A stretch of 64,000 nucleotides of DNA. Origin: Lolium rigidum. Lineage: Eukaryota; Streptophyta; Magnoliopsida; Poales; Poaceae. A model generated the notes under the pieces. It saw only the letters and a list, made by a program, of their open reading frames with translations. It did no database searches and was not told the DNA's origin. Numbering within the stretch: the first letter of the stretch is position 1; each line of letters begins with the position of its first letter. A program made the translations under genes and the position numbers. The stretch is from NCBI RefSeq assembly GCF_022539505.1, contig NC_061509.1, positions 207,662,254 through 207,726,253 of the forward strand. The letters are read 5' to 3'. This document shows positions 11,285 through 22,007 of this stretch, in pieces.

Positions 11285-12028
11285 ATGGGTAAACCTCGCG
11301 ATACTAAGGTCGCCATATTACCATCCACTACAAGAAAAGGTACAACTCTGAGTACCTCTGCTGCTCTTGATTCACCATCTGTGATTGATAAACTTGTTTC
11401 ACCGCCACATGCTTCAAATGTTGGTACTTCTGCTGAATCTGAAAACTCTCATAATACTGATAATATTTCTGCTGTGCTTGATGATAGTGGTTCATTGGGA
11501 ACTTTTCAAGATGCTACAATTGCTAGGTCTAGACAAATTGAAAATGCTGAAATTCCTGATGTTACTACACCTGTTAATTCACCTGAACTTGAATACTCTA
11601 GTGACGATCTTGATGAAGATTATGTGGAACTTGATGATGATTTTATTAAAAAATGCAATGCTACTACTGATGCAAGAAAAATTAAAAAGTTGCTTGCAGA
11701 ACATACCTGTTAGATATAAACTGTCTCCTGATCCTAAATTTGCCACATCTCCTATAAACATTAAGGATAAAGATTATGATTTTTCTCTTGATCTATCTCA
11801 TATAGCTATTGTTGAGAAAACACCTTTTTGTGGTACTGAAAAAGAAAGTGCTGTTGAACACATGACTGAGTTATCTACTCTGAGTAGCTTGTTTTCTGAT
11901 GATGTTAAGATGCGTACTTACTTTGTTGCTAAAATCTTTCCATTCTCATTAAAGGATGACGCTAAAACTTGGTATAATAGTTTGCCACCTAGTTCTATTA
12001 AAAGTCCAAAAGAATTGCTTGATGTTTT
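11285..12028 (+). pseudogene. Athila-lineage gag, frameshifted and truncated
   Basis: An ATG at 11285 opens a frame of 143 codons rich in Ser/Asp/Glu. A frameshift near 11700 moves the homology to another frame, where the Athila-type Gag signature appears: ending in AKTWYNSLPPSSI and SPKELLDVF. The sequence stops at 12028 where an unrelated repeat begins. Gag would form the particle shell. With one frameshift and no C-terminus this copy cannot make full Gag. Confidence 0.7.
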
Positions 12029-12687
12029 TGTAAGGGTACATTGCCCCTATGTGTGGTTTTGGTAATTAATGACAACCCCTATGGACTAATGTTTTAATTG
12101 AGTTTATATGAAGGAATATTCCATAGGTACTACTTGCTCTCCATGTGTTGGACTCAAGTATGGATGCCATGAAGATAAAGATATACCTTGTGTATTGGCA
12201 TCAAGATCATCGGTATGAAGATATATATTTGTGATATGATCAATAAGAAGAAATGAAGATGGAGTTCTTATGTGGGACTCAATATTAGCCATGCTCTATC
12301 TTATGTGAGTATGTGAAGATACAAGGTTGAGTTGGGCAAGTTCAAGATGAGCGTCTCAAGTGAATCACATACTTGAAGCTTGCCGTCCATTTGATGATAA
12401 TGGACTTGTGAAGATGTGCATCAATGGAGCTTTCCCATCATAGTGTATGGGGGAGCATTTGTGAGTCGTCACGAAGCAACATTGGTCAAGAGAGGCATTC
12501 CGGCTTGAGTGAAGCTTGAAGAGTTATCATCAAGATCAAGCGGGATGCGCAAGGCAAAGGTATGGCCTTGCTAGGTTTTCCTTTTACCGGTCTCAAGGTG
12601 GATGTTGGGAGACCGGATTATAGGATAGATAGCCGCACTATTAAGAGGGACTTCGGTTGGGTAACTTGATCACATCGTCTTAGGGAG
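12029..12687 (+). mobile_element. Unidentified LTR-like repeat, cut by the gap
   Basis: Begins TGTAAGGGTACATTGCCCCT at the exact point where the gag homology stops, as an LTR end would. It contains no ORF of note and has the texture of a Triticeae LTR (many GAAGAT and TCAAGAT words). The right end is lost in the run of Ns, so neither identity nor a target site duplication can be established. Confidence 0.5.
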
Positions 12688-12787
12688 NNNNNNNNNNNNN
12701 NNNNNNNNNNNNNNNNNNNNNNNNNNNNNNNNNNNNNNNNNNNNNNNNNNNNNNNNNNNNNNNNNNNNNNNNNNNNNNNNNNNNNNN
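12688..12787. other. Assembly gap, 100 Ns
   Basis: Exactly 100 N characters, the usual placeholder for a gap of unknown length. A WHAM-type LTR points inwards from each side, so the assembly may be collapsed or misjoined. Confidence 0.97.
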
Positions 12788-13678
12788 GAGCAAAGCATTA
12801 ACACTCCGTGAACACATGTGATCCTCACATCACTACCATTCCCTCCGGTTGTCCCGATTTCTGTCACTTCGGGGCCATTGGTTCCGGACAGTGACATGTG
12901 TATACAACTTGCAGGGAAGATCATAAACAACGAATATCTTCATGAATCAATAACATGTTCAGATCTGAGATCATGGCACTCGGGCCCTAGTGACAAGCAT
13001 TAAGCATAACAAGTTGCAACAATATCATAAAAGTACCATCTACGGACACTAGGCACTATGCCCTAACAATCTTATGCTATTACATGACCAATCTCATCCA
13101 ATCCCTACCATCCCCTTCGGCCTACAGCGGGGGAATTACTCACACATGGATGGGGGAAACATTGCTGGTTGATGGAGAGGCGTTGGCGGTGATGGCGGTG
13201 ATGATCTCCTCCAATTCCCCGTCCCGGCGGAGTGCCAGAACGGAGACTTCTGGCTCCCGCGACGGAGTTTCGCGATGTGGCGGCGTTCTGGAGGGTTTCT
13301 GGCGACTTCGACTTTTTTCCGTGCGTTTTTAGGTCGAGGCGAATAAGTAGTCCGAAGGGGGGCGTCGGAGGCCGACCGAGGGGGCCACACTACATGGCCG
13401 CGCGGGCCCTCCCTGGGCCGCGCCGCCATGTAGTGTGGGGCCCTCGGGCCTCCACTTCAATTGCCCTTCTGGCTCCGTCATTATTCTGGGAAAATAGGCC
13501 CTTTCGTCAAAATCCCGAGGTTTTTCTCGAAAGTTGGATTTACTGCACAAAAACGAGACACCAGAACAGTTCTGCTGAAAACAGCGTTAGTCCGTGTTAG
13601 TTGCATCCAAAATACACAAATTAGAGGCAAAACAATAGCAAAAGTGTTCGGGAAAGTAGATACGTTTTGGACGTATCA
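12788..13678 (-). repeat. WHAM-like LTR fragment, reverse orientation
   Basis: Reverse complement of the first part of the LTR at 9806. It ends at 13678 with the inverted TGATACGTCCAAAACGTATC terminus. It cannot be the partner of the forward LTR because the orientation is opposite. On its right it abuts a Sabrina-like LTR, into which it seems to have inserted. Confidence 0.8.
13385..13438 (-). other. GC-rich U3 hairpin, second WHAM-type copy
   Basis: Outer arms CCACACTACATGG and CCATGTAGTGTGG pair perfectly. Compared with 10043-10094, one C-G pair has become T-A on both arms. Confidence 0.8.
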
Positions 13679-16136
13679 AGGCATGAACCCACTATCGAAC
13701 ATAAATACTCCTGATACGTCTCCGACGTATCAATAATTTCTTATGTTCCATGCCACATTATTGATGATATCTACATGTTTTATGCACACTTTATGTCATA
13801 TTCGTGCATTTTCTGGAACTAACCTATTAACAAGATGCCGAAGAGCCGATTCTGTTTTCTGCTGTTTTTGGTTTCGTAAATCCTAGTAACGAAATATTCT
13901 CGAATTGGACGAAATCAAAGCCCGGGGTCCTATTTTGCCACGAAGCTTCCAGAAGACCGAAGAGGAGTCGAAGTGGGGCCACGAGGCGCCGCCACCATAG
14001 GGGCGGCGCGGCCCAGGCCCTGGCCGCGCCGACCTATGGTGTGGGGCCCTCGTGTGGCCCCCCACGTTGCCCTTCCGCCTACTTAAAGCCTCCGTCGCGA
14101 AAACCCCGATACGAGAGAGCCACGATACGGAAAACCTACCGAGACGCCGCCGCCGCCAATCCCATCTCGGGGATTCACGGAGATCTCCTCCGGCACCCTG
14201 CCGGAGAGGGATTCATCTCCCGGAGGACTCTTCACCGCCATGGTCGCCTCCGGAGTGATGAGTGAGTAGTTCACCCCTGGACTATGGGTCCATAGCAGTA
14301 GCTAGATGGTTGTCTTCTCCTCATTGTGCTTCATTGTTGGATCTTGTGAGCTGCCTAACATGATCAAGATCATCTATCTGTAATGCTATATGTTGTGTTT
14401 GTCGGGATCCGATGGATAGAGAATACCATGTTATGTTAATTATCAAGTTATTACCTATGTGTTGTTTATGATCTTGCATGCTCTCCGTTATTAGTAGAGG
14501 CTCGGCCAAGTTGATGCTAGTAACTCCAAGAGGGAGTATTTATGCTCGATAGTGGGTTCATGCCTCCATTGATACCTGGGACGGTGACAGAAAGTTCTAA
14601 GGTTGTGTTGTGCTGTTGCCACTAGGGATAAAACATTGATGCTATGTCTAAGGATGTAGTTGTTGATTACATTACGCACCATACTTAATGCAATTGTCTG
14701 TTGTTAGCAACTTAATACTGGAAGGGGTTCGGATGATAACCTGAAGGTGGACTTTTTAGGCATAGATGCAGTTGGATGGCGGTCTATGTACTTTGTCGTA
14801 ATGCCCAATTAAATCTCACTTGTACTTATCATGACATGTATGTGCATTGTTATGCCCTCTCTATTTGTCAATTGCCCGACTGTAATTTGTTCACCCAACA
14901 TGCTTTTATCTTATGGGAGAGACACCTCTAGTGAACTGTGGACCCCGGTCCATTCTTTTATACTGAAATACAAATCTGCTGCAATACTTGTTTTTTATTG
15001 TTTTCTCTGCAAACAATCATCTTCCACACAATACGGTTAACCCTTTGTTACAGACAAGCCGGTGAGATTGACAACCTCACTTGTTTCGTTGGGGCAAAGT
15101 ACTTTGGTTGTGTTGTGCGGGTTCCACGTTGGCGCCGGAATCTCCGGTGTTGCGCCGCACTACATCCCGCCGCCATCAACCTTCAACGTGCTTCTTGACT
15201 CCTACTGGTTCGATTAAACCTTGGTTTCTAACTGAGGGAAACTTGCCGCTGTGCGCATCACACCTTCCTCTTGGGGTTCCCAACGGACGTGTCAATTACA
15301 CGCATCAACTCCCTCTTGGAGTTAAGAGTAAAAACTTGGCCAGAGCCTCTACTAATAACGGAGAGCATGCAAGATCATAAACAACACATAGGTAATAGAT
15401 TGATAATCAACATAACATAGTATTCTCTATCCATCGGATCCCGACAAACACAACATATAGAATTACGGATAGATGATCTTGATCATGTTAGGCAGCTCAC
15501 AAGATCCGACAATGAAGCACATGAGGAGAAGACGACCATCTAGCTACCGCTATGGACCCATAGTCCAGGGGTGAACTACTCACTCATCACTCCGGAGGCG
15601 ACCATGGCGGTGAAGAGTCCTCCGGGAGATGATTCCCCTCTCCGGCAGGGTGCCGAGGCGATCTCCCTGAATCCCCCGAGATGGGATTGGCGGCGGCGGC
15701 GTCTCTGGAAGGTTTTCCGTATCGTGGCTCTCGGTACTGGGGGTTTCGCGACGAAGGCTTTATGTAGGCGGAAGGGCAGGTCAGGAGGCGCCACGGGGGC
15801 CCCACACAACAGGCCGGCGCGGCCAAGGGCTAGGCCGCGCCGCCCTAGTGTGGCTTCGCCTCGTGGCCCCACTTCGTAAGTCCTCCGGTCTTCTGGAAGC
15901 TTCGTGGAAAAATAGGCCCCTGGGCGTTGATTTCGTCCAATTCCGAGAATATTTCCTTACTAGGATTTCTGAAACCAAAAACAGCAGAAAACAAAGCATC
16001 GGCTCTTCGGCATCTCGTCAATAGGTTAGTGTCGGAAAATGCATCATAATGACATATAATGTGTATAAAACATGTGAGTATCATCATAAAAGTAGCATGG
16101 AACATAAGAAATTATAGATACGTTTGGGACGTATCA
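13679..16136 (-). repeat. Sabrina-like LTR, reverse, split by a solo LTR
   Basis: The LTR consists of 13679-13711 and 15313-16136 in reverse orientation. It ends at 16136 with GACGTATCA, directly next to the polypurine-type sequence of the internal region. Its left part is cut off by the inverted WHAM-like LTR. A same-family LTR in the opposite orientation sits inside it. Confidence 0.8.
13712..15307 (+). repeat. Solo LTR (1596 bp), Sabrina-like, TSD ACTCC
   Basis: Starts TGATACGTCTCCGACGTATC and ends ACGCATCA. The flanking 5-mers match: ACTCC at 13707-13711 and at 15308-15312. No internal region is present, so it is a solo LTR left by recombination between the two LTRs of one element. It contains the U3 hairpin (about 13985-14042) and a degenerate TATA (TACTTAAAG, about 14080). 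Confidence 0.9.
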
Positions 16137-17880
16137 AGCATCCCCAAGCTTAGTTCCTACTCGCCCTCGAGTAGGTAAACGATAACAAAGATAATTTCTG
16201 AAGTGACATGCTATCATAATCTTGATCATACTATTGTAAAGCATATGAGATGAATGCAGCGATTCGAAGCAATGATGAAGATAATGAGTAAACTAATGAA
16301 TCATATAGCAAAGACTTTTTATGAATAATACTTTCAAGACAAGCATCAATAAGACTTGCATAAGAGTTACTCATAAAGCAATAGATTCGAAGTAAAGGTA
16401 TTGAAGCAACACAAAGGAAGATAAAGTTTCAGCGGTTGCTTTCAAATTCAACATGTATATCTCATGGATAATTGTCAACACAAAGCAATATAACAAGTGC
16501 AATAAGTAAACATGTAAGAATCAATGCACACAGTTGATACAAGTGTTTGCTTATGGGATAGAAAGAAGTAGGCAAACTGACTCAACATAAAGTAAAAGAT
16601 AGGCCCTTCGCAGAGGGAAGCATTGATTACTATATTTGTGCTAGAGCTTTTCATTTTGAAAACAAGAAACAATTTTTTCAATGGTAGTAATAAAGCATAT
16701 GTGTTATGTATAAGACATCTTATAAGTTGCAAGCCTCATGCATAGTATACCAATAGTGCTCGCACCTTGTCCTAATTAGCTTGGATTAACACGGATTATC
16801 ATTGCATAGCATATGTTTCAACCAAGTGTCACAAAGGGGTACCTCTATGCCGCCTGTACAAAGTTCTAAGGATAAAGCTCGCATTGGATTTCTCGCTTTT
16901 GATTATTCTCAACTTAGACATCCATACCGGGACAACATAGACAACAGATAATGGACTCCTCTTTAATGCATAAGCATTCAACAACAGTTAATATTCTCTT
17001 CAGAGATTGAGGATTGATTGTCCACACTGAAACTTCCACCATGAATCATGGCTTTAGTTAGCGGCCCAATGTTCTTCTCTAACAGTATGCATACTCAAAC
17101 CATATGATCATGAAAATCGCTCTTACTTCAGACAAGACGAACATGCATAGCAACTCACATGATATTCAACAAAGGTGGAAGAGTTGATGGCGTCCCCAGA
17201 AAACATGGTTACCGCTCAACAAGCAACTTATTAAGAAATAAGTCACATAAGTACATATTCTTCACCATGATAATTTTTAAGGATATTTTGTCCCATGAGC
17301 TATATATTGCAAAGGAAAAGAATAGAATTTTAAAGGTAGCACTCAAGTAATGTACTTTGGAATGGCGGAGAAATACCATGTGGTAGGTAGGTATGGTGGA
17401 CACAAATGGCATGGTTATTGGCTCAAGGATTTGGATGCACGAGAAGAATTCCTCTCAATACAAGGCTAGGCTAGCAAGGTTGTTTGAAGCAAACTCAAGT
17501 ATAAAAGGTGCAGAAAAGCTCACATATGAACATATTGTAACTATTATAAGACTTTACATTGTCTCCTTGTTGTTCAAACACCTCAACCAGAAAATATCTA
17601 GACTCTAGAGATCAATCATGCAAACCAAATTTTAACAAGCTCTATGTAGTTATTCATTAATGAGTACAAGGTACATGATGCAAGAGCTTAAACATGATCT
17701 ATATGAGCACAACAATTGCCAAGTATCACATTTATTCAAGACATTAAACCATTTACCACATGCGGCATTTTCCGTTTCCGACCATATAACAATGAATGAA
17801 GTAGTTCAAATTTCGCAATGAACATTAAAGATAAAGCTAAGAACATATGTGTTCATACGAAATAGCATAGCGTGTCTAAT
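16137..17880 (-). mobile_element. Sabrina-like 3' internal region, truncated
   Basis: Reverse orientation and noncoding. It begins with the polypurine motif GCATCCCCAAGCTTAG (reverse) and a hairpin (16156-16175), then follows the same noncoding sequence seen at 24601-26320 and, on the plus strand, 55430-57116. It stops at about 17877, where a Tat-element LTR that is also truncated begins. No target site duplication is seen, so a deletion joined the two. Confidence 0.75.
16156..16175 (-). other. Hairpin beside the polypurine tract
   Basis: CCTACTCG and CGAGTAGG form an 8-bp stem. Other copies read CCTGCTCG/CGAGCAGG, so both partners of one base pair changed together. Confidence 0.7.
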
Positions 17881-18330
17881 TGCTTCGACTAGTTTCCTAC
17901 ATGGCAAACACGTAAACATTAAATACGAGCCCCGATCGGCTCTTAAATTGTTCTGTGGATCGGCTCAAAGAGCCGATTGCCCCATGGTTCATGTTAGATT
18001 TATAAGGACATGTGGATCATGCTTTATCAATATTAAGCTAAGCTAATCTACGATAGTCTAGGGTTTTCACCGTATAATCGGAACATCCTATGCGTAATTG
18101 AGCCTAGCAGATACGTAAGATGATGGAAAACCAGCCCTAAAGAGGCCTAAAAACCGACGTGAAGTTGATCCCCGGAACAATCCCTCTAGAACTTAATAAA
18201 CCACACCTCACGCACTACCGGATCCTTCAACCCGTTTATAAGGCCTAACCATACGGATATCAAACCAATCCTTGAAGAACAAGGAGCAACTATAACGGAT
18301 TAGATCTACTAGATCATGAACAAGCAAGAT

Positions 18331-18534
18331 GCTGCCCTTACACCTAAAATAGGTGTAAGGGCAGCTAGATATCGAGGGGTAGCGTAGCTAAACAAGTATA
18401 TCGTGAAAGCATTGTCATCAACCCCAAAACACCTAAGATAAGGGTGTTGCTCGCCATCAAAAAGGCTTCAGCACGAGCAACACCAACAACGAATAAACCG
18501 ATACTGCCTAGATCGCAAGATGCGATCTAGGCAG
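18331..18534 (-). other. Three consecutive hairpins in the LTR leader
   Basis: Hairpin 1 (18331-18365) has a perfect 16-bp stem, GCTGCCCTTACACCTA, with a 3-nt loop. Hairpin 2 (18444-18483) has a 10-bp stem, GTGTTGCTCG, with a 20-nt loop. Hairpin 3 (18504-18534) has a perfect 14-bp stem, CTGCCTAGATCGCA, with a 3-nt loop. All lie downstream of the LTR TATA in element orientation, so they would be in the transcript leader. Confidence 0.85.
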
Positions 18535-18640
18535 CATGTTGCTTACCCGGGAGAAACCCTCGAAACAAGGGGTGGCGATGCGCCTAGATTGATTTGTTGT
18601 GAACGTGATCGTCCTCCTTTCTCGATAACCCTAGATACAT

Positions 18641-18648
18641 ATTTATAG
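18641..18648 (-). promoter_or_regulatory. TATA box of the Tat-element LTR
   Basis: CTATAAAT on the minus strand, repeated at 43657-43664 in the 5' LTR. It sits upstream of the hairpin array in element orientation. Confidence 0.65.
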
Positions 18649-18868
18649 TCCGTAGACTTTCTAACTTGGGAATAAACCCAACCGTGTACGAGCTAAACTC
18701 TATCTCTTAATTCTAACCGACACGTATCCTAATATAATTTACAGATACACGGGCAATCTTGCCCAAACTTCTTGTACAAGGCCGGTTCGGGAATATTTTC
18801 CATGTATATCTTCTAAGCCCATTTAATCACGGCCCATCTCCAGACTTGGTCAAATTCGGGTGATAACA

Positions 18869-18882
18869 CATGCCCTTTTGGC
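18869..18882 (-). other. Polypurine tract
   Basis: On the element strand GCCAAAAGGGCATG immediately precedes the 3' LTR start TGTTATCACC, the position where plus-strand DNA synthesis is primed. Confidence 0.6.
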
Positions 18883-19049
18883 AATGATAATTTCAAAACC
18901 ACTCTGTTTTTCGTCGTAGGGTCACGTCGTGGCAGAGCAGAACCGTCACAGTATCCTTCATCATGATGCCTTGCCTTCTCAGCTTTTCTGCATGACTTGA
19001 CAGATTCGGCACCATGTCCTCGAAAACCGTCGCGGCATTAAATCTCCAC

Positions 19050-19069
19050 TATATCCTCTTTTATTTAAC
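19050..19069 (+). promoter_or_regulatory. Possible promoter of the antisense ORF
   Basis: TATATCC (19050-19056) and TTTATTTAA (19060-19068) lie 70-85 bp upstream of the ATG at 19136 on the plus strand. Position fits a TATA box; activity is inferred. Confidence 0.4.
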
Positions 19070-19135
19070 CGCGTCGAGCAACTCGCTTCTTCATCCCCTT
19101 CCTCAGTACTAGCCACCGAAAAGCCCTCCTCCACC

Positions 19136-19654
19136 ATGGACTCATCCTCCTCCTCTGCTACATCGGCTCTCTCCTTCCAATCTTCTTCCTCAAATGAGCC
19201 GATGCCAGAGCACAACCAATGGGATGAGCAGGAGTGGGACTTCGACTTCGTGCCAGATGGCCCACCCGAGGCCCTCGTCGGGTCAGATGGCGACTTGCCC
19301 CTAACCGATGGGGAGGACGACCTCCGGTTCCTCATCAACGGGGAACTGGTGGCGGAGAGTGAGGATGACCTCCTCTCCTGGGGTAGCTTCACCCCCTCCG
19401 ACGAAGAGGAAGAAGAAGAGGATGAGGAGGACGACGCCTCCTCCAACGAGGAGGAAGAGGAGGACGACACCTCCTCCGACGAGCCGCCGGCGAAGCGCTT
19501 CCGCGGCTGGGCCTGGTCGGATGACGATGAAGACGATGATGATGAGGAGGAAGAAGCCCCCATTGAGGGCTACGGCAGTAGCGACGAGGAGCTCGCCAGC
19601 AGCAGCACTGGAGGCGGCTACAACGGCGACGACGAGGACAGCGACGGTCCTTAG
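19136..19654 (+). CDS. Antisense acidic Ser/Glu-rich ORF of the Tat-like element
   Basis: An intact 172-codon ORF on the strand opposite to gag-pol, between the integrase end and the 3' LTR. It starts at ATG in a good context (CCACCATGG). The first 30 residues are Ser-rich. Then comes a folded-looking part around residues 30-85 (DEQEWDFDFVPDGPP, DDLRFLINGEL), followed by long Glu/Asp/Ser runs broken by a basic PAKRFRGW patch near residue 120. Tat-lineage elements such as maize Grande are known to carry extra ORFs here, sometimes antisense. The function is unknown. The basic patch could be a nuclear signal and the acidic runs could bind basic proteins, but both are inference. Nothing disrupts the frame, in contrast to the broken pol beside it. 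Confidence 0.65.
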   Translation: MDSSSSSATSALSFQSSSSNEPMPEHNQWDEQEWDFDFVPDGPPEALVGSDGDLPLTDGEDDLRFLINGELVAESEDDLLSWGSFTPSDEEEEEEDEEDDASSNEEEEEDDTSSDEPPAKRFRGWAWSDDDEDDDDEEEEAPIEGYGSSDEELASSSTGGGYNGDDEDSDGP

Positions 19655-19955
19655 AGTAGGGACCACTTAGCATAGGACTAGTAGTAGCAATCTGTCCTCC
19701 TTTTGTTCCTCCGTTCCTGAGCAATCGGCTCCTCCTTGTAAAAAATCCCCTTTTTTAAAAATAACAGTTGTTCCTCTATAGTCGATGGCTGCGCATCGGC
19801 TGTTTTATTCTTAAGTCGATGGCTGTGCATCGGCTCTTGCTTTGCACGTATATTCCTTTTTATCGGCCGATTTCATACATCGGCCCCCATATTTCCACTG
19901 CTCAGGTTGAAGTTCAAAAAATTTTACTAGCCGAATTAAAATCGGCCCCCGTATC
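19655..19955 (-). other. Spacer between antisense ORF and integrase end
   Basis: Noncoding. It carries six or more copies of ATCGGC/GCCGAT-type words (for example 19794, 19828, 19862, 19880, 19943), the repeated word typical of this element. Confidence 0.6.
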
Positions 19956-22007
19956 TCACTGCCCATCATCCCACATGCTTGGGAAATACTTCTTGAGATG
20001 CTGGCCATTGACGGCCACTGGGAATTTTACACCATCCAATTGCTCGAGCATGTATGCATTGCCCTTTAGGACCTGGTCAACCCTGTACGGCCCGTGCCAG
20101 TTTGGAGACCATTTACCATACGCCTTGTCCTTAGTCCCCAACGGCAATACAGCTTCCCATACCAGATCACCAACATGGAACTCTTTTGGCTTCACCTTCT
20201 TATTATATGCACGAGCTACCTTGGCCTTGTTCTCCTTAATTTTCTCAAGTGACCAAAGTCTAAGTTCCGTCAGATCCTCAACGCTATCACTCATCAGGGC
20301 TGCATACTCTTCAGTTGTCAAGTCATTCTGAAATGTGACACGTCTCGACCCAGCCGTGATCTCCCAGTGTAACACGGCTTCTTATCCATAGACCAGATGG
20401 TATGGTGAAGTCTTTACTGATCCATGACATGACATGCGATAAGCCCACAAGGCCTCCGATAATACCTCATGCCAACGCCTAGGGTACTCGTCGATTTTCC
20501 TCTTAATCAGCTTGATCAGGCTTTTGTTGGACGCTTCAGCCTGCCCATTTGCTTGAGCATAGTATGGGGATGATCGGATCAACTTAATTCCCATGCTCTC
20601 ACAGAAATCTCTGAACTCGCGAGAAACGAAAACCGAACCTCCATCGGTCGTGATGGTCTGGGGAATCCCAAATCTGTGGATGACATGCTCTTTCACGAAA
20701 CTGATAACGTCCTTTGATGCCACAGACTTCATAGGGACGGCCTCCACCCATTTAGTGAAATAATCTGTAATGGCCAAGATCCACTCGTGGCCTTTGCTCG
20801 ATGCAGGATGGATTTTGCCGATCATATCCATGCCCCATCCTCGAAATGGCCAAGGCTTGATGATGGGGTTCATTGCTGATGCGGGTACCATCTGAATGCT
20901 CCCAAACCTCTGACATGCTTGACACCCTTTATAGTAATTGAAACAGTCCTCAAGCATGGTGGGCCAATAAAACCCTGATCGCCTGATCAGCCACTTCATC
21001 TTATGAGCCGATTGATGAGTTCCACAGGCACCTTCATGTACCTCGTGTAAGAGCCGATTTGCCTCGGCTGTTCCCAAACATTTGAGAAGTAACCCTTCCA
21101 AGGTCCTGTAGAACATGTCCTCTCCAATAAGGACGTACTTCATGGCCTTGTACCTTATCCGTTTAGGTGCCCCCCGAGCCGGATCTTTCATGTAATTGAA
21201 GATATCGGCTCTCCAATCATCTGGCTCCATGAAATGTATCTGGACATCGGCTCCTTCCACTGTCTCCTTATAGCCAGACGCCATCTGTGCGAGATCGTTC
21301 GCCTCTGTATTCTGCGACCTCGGGACCCAGTTGAAGTTGATGTACCTGAACTGTGTCATCAACTCGCGGCAATGCATCCATAACGGGAAGAGCGACTCGC
21401 GCTCACACTTGTACTCGTCCGTGAGCTGGGAGATCACCAACTTTGAGTCTCCAAAGAGTTCCACTGCTTCCGCCCCGGCTTCGATTAGCAACTCCATCCC
21501 CTTACGTACTGCCTCATACTCAGCAACATTATTGGTGCAAGGGGTAGATAGCCTGATGGAGAAGGTGTAGGTTGCCCCCCGGGGCGACACGAGTAGGATG
21601 CCGATGCCGCAACCATCATCGCAAACCGACCCATCGAAGAACATGGCCCATGCACGTATAGACAGTGCTGCTATATTAGTGTTGATTCGTTCAGCGATTA
21701 GATCAGCCAAGGCCTGTCCTTTGACTGCTTTCGCAGGTTGATACCGGAGATCCAATTCCGACAACGCAAACATCCATTTACCGAGTCGGCCTTTCAACAC
21801 AGGAGCCGACAGCATGTGCTTGATGACGTCTGATTTGCAGACGATGATGATTTCTACTGTCAGAAAGATGTGACGAAGCTTGGTGCAGGTAAAAAATAGG
21901 CAGAGGCACAACTTCTCGATCTCCGGGTACCTCGTCTCTGCATCCAACATCCTTCTGCTGAGGTAGAAAGCAACTCTTTCCATGCCATCATAGATTTGCA
22001 CTACCAC
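19956..22007 (-). pseudogene. RNase H, archaeal-type RNase H and integrase of the Tat-like element
   Basis: Minus-strand frame from 22007 to 19956 with one in-frame TAA at 20379-20381. From the N-terminus: the end of the first RNase H; a second, archaeal-type RNase H (MFFDGSVCDDGCGIG, then NNVAEYEA and LFGDSKLV); a zinc-binding HHCC region (LLHEVHEGACGTHQSAHK, CQACQRFG); an integrase core with a D-D-E pattern (AITDYFTKW, TTDGGSVF, QAEASNKS); and a C-terminal chromodomain-free tail with a GPYRVDQV module. The second RNase H is a hallmark of the Tat lineage. Integrase inserts the DNA copy. The TAA splits the C-terminal 140 residues off, so this copy is inactive. Confidence 0.88.

Larger units (their letters stand above)
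9806..12028 (+). mobile_element. WHAM-like Athila-lineage element, 5' part
   Basis: Forward LTR, tRNA-Asp primer binding site and gag, interrupted at 12029 by another LTR-like sequence. It is inserted in the RNase H start of the Tat-like element (left flank CAAGC). The downstream half and 3' LTR are not present in forward orientation, so it is incomplete here or broken by the assembly gap. Confidence 0.75.
17881..18868 (-). repeat. 3' LTR, truncated (988 bp)
   Basis: Matches 42897-43884 base for base in length. The outermost roughly 180 bp, present in the 5' LTR, are missing. The left edge joins truncated Sabrina-like sequence at about 17880. Confidence 0.88.

Noticed and set aside
12670..12930. 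Open frame spanning the N run
   Set aside because: Artefact of the unsequenced gap.
13136..13600. Open frames in the inverted WHAM-like LTR
   Set aside because: They overlap the U3 hairpin and U3/R of an LTR and have no family signature.
18979..19724. Minus-strand frames opposite the acidic antisense ORF (poly-Ser, poly-Arg)
   Set aside because: Mirror images of the GAG/GAC-rich coding strand; only the plus-strand frame has an ATG in good context and a non-trivial N-terminal part.
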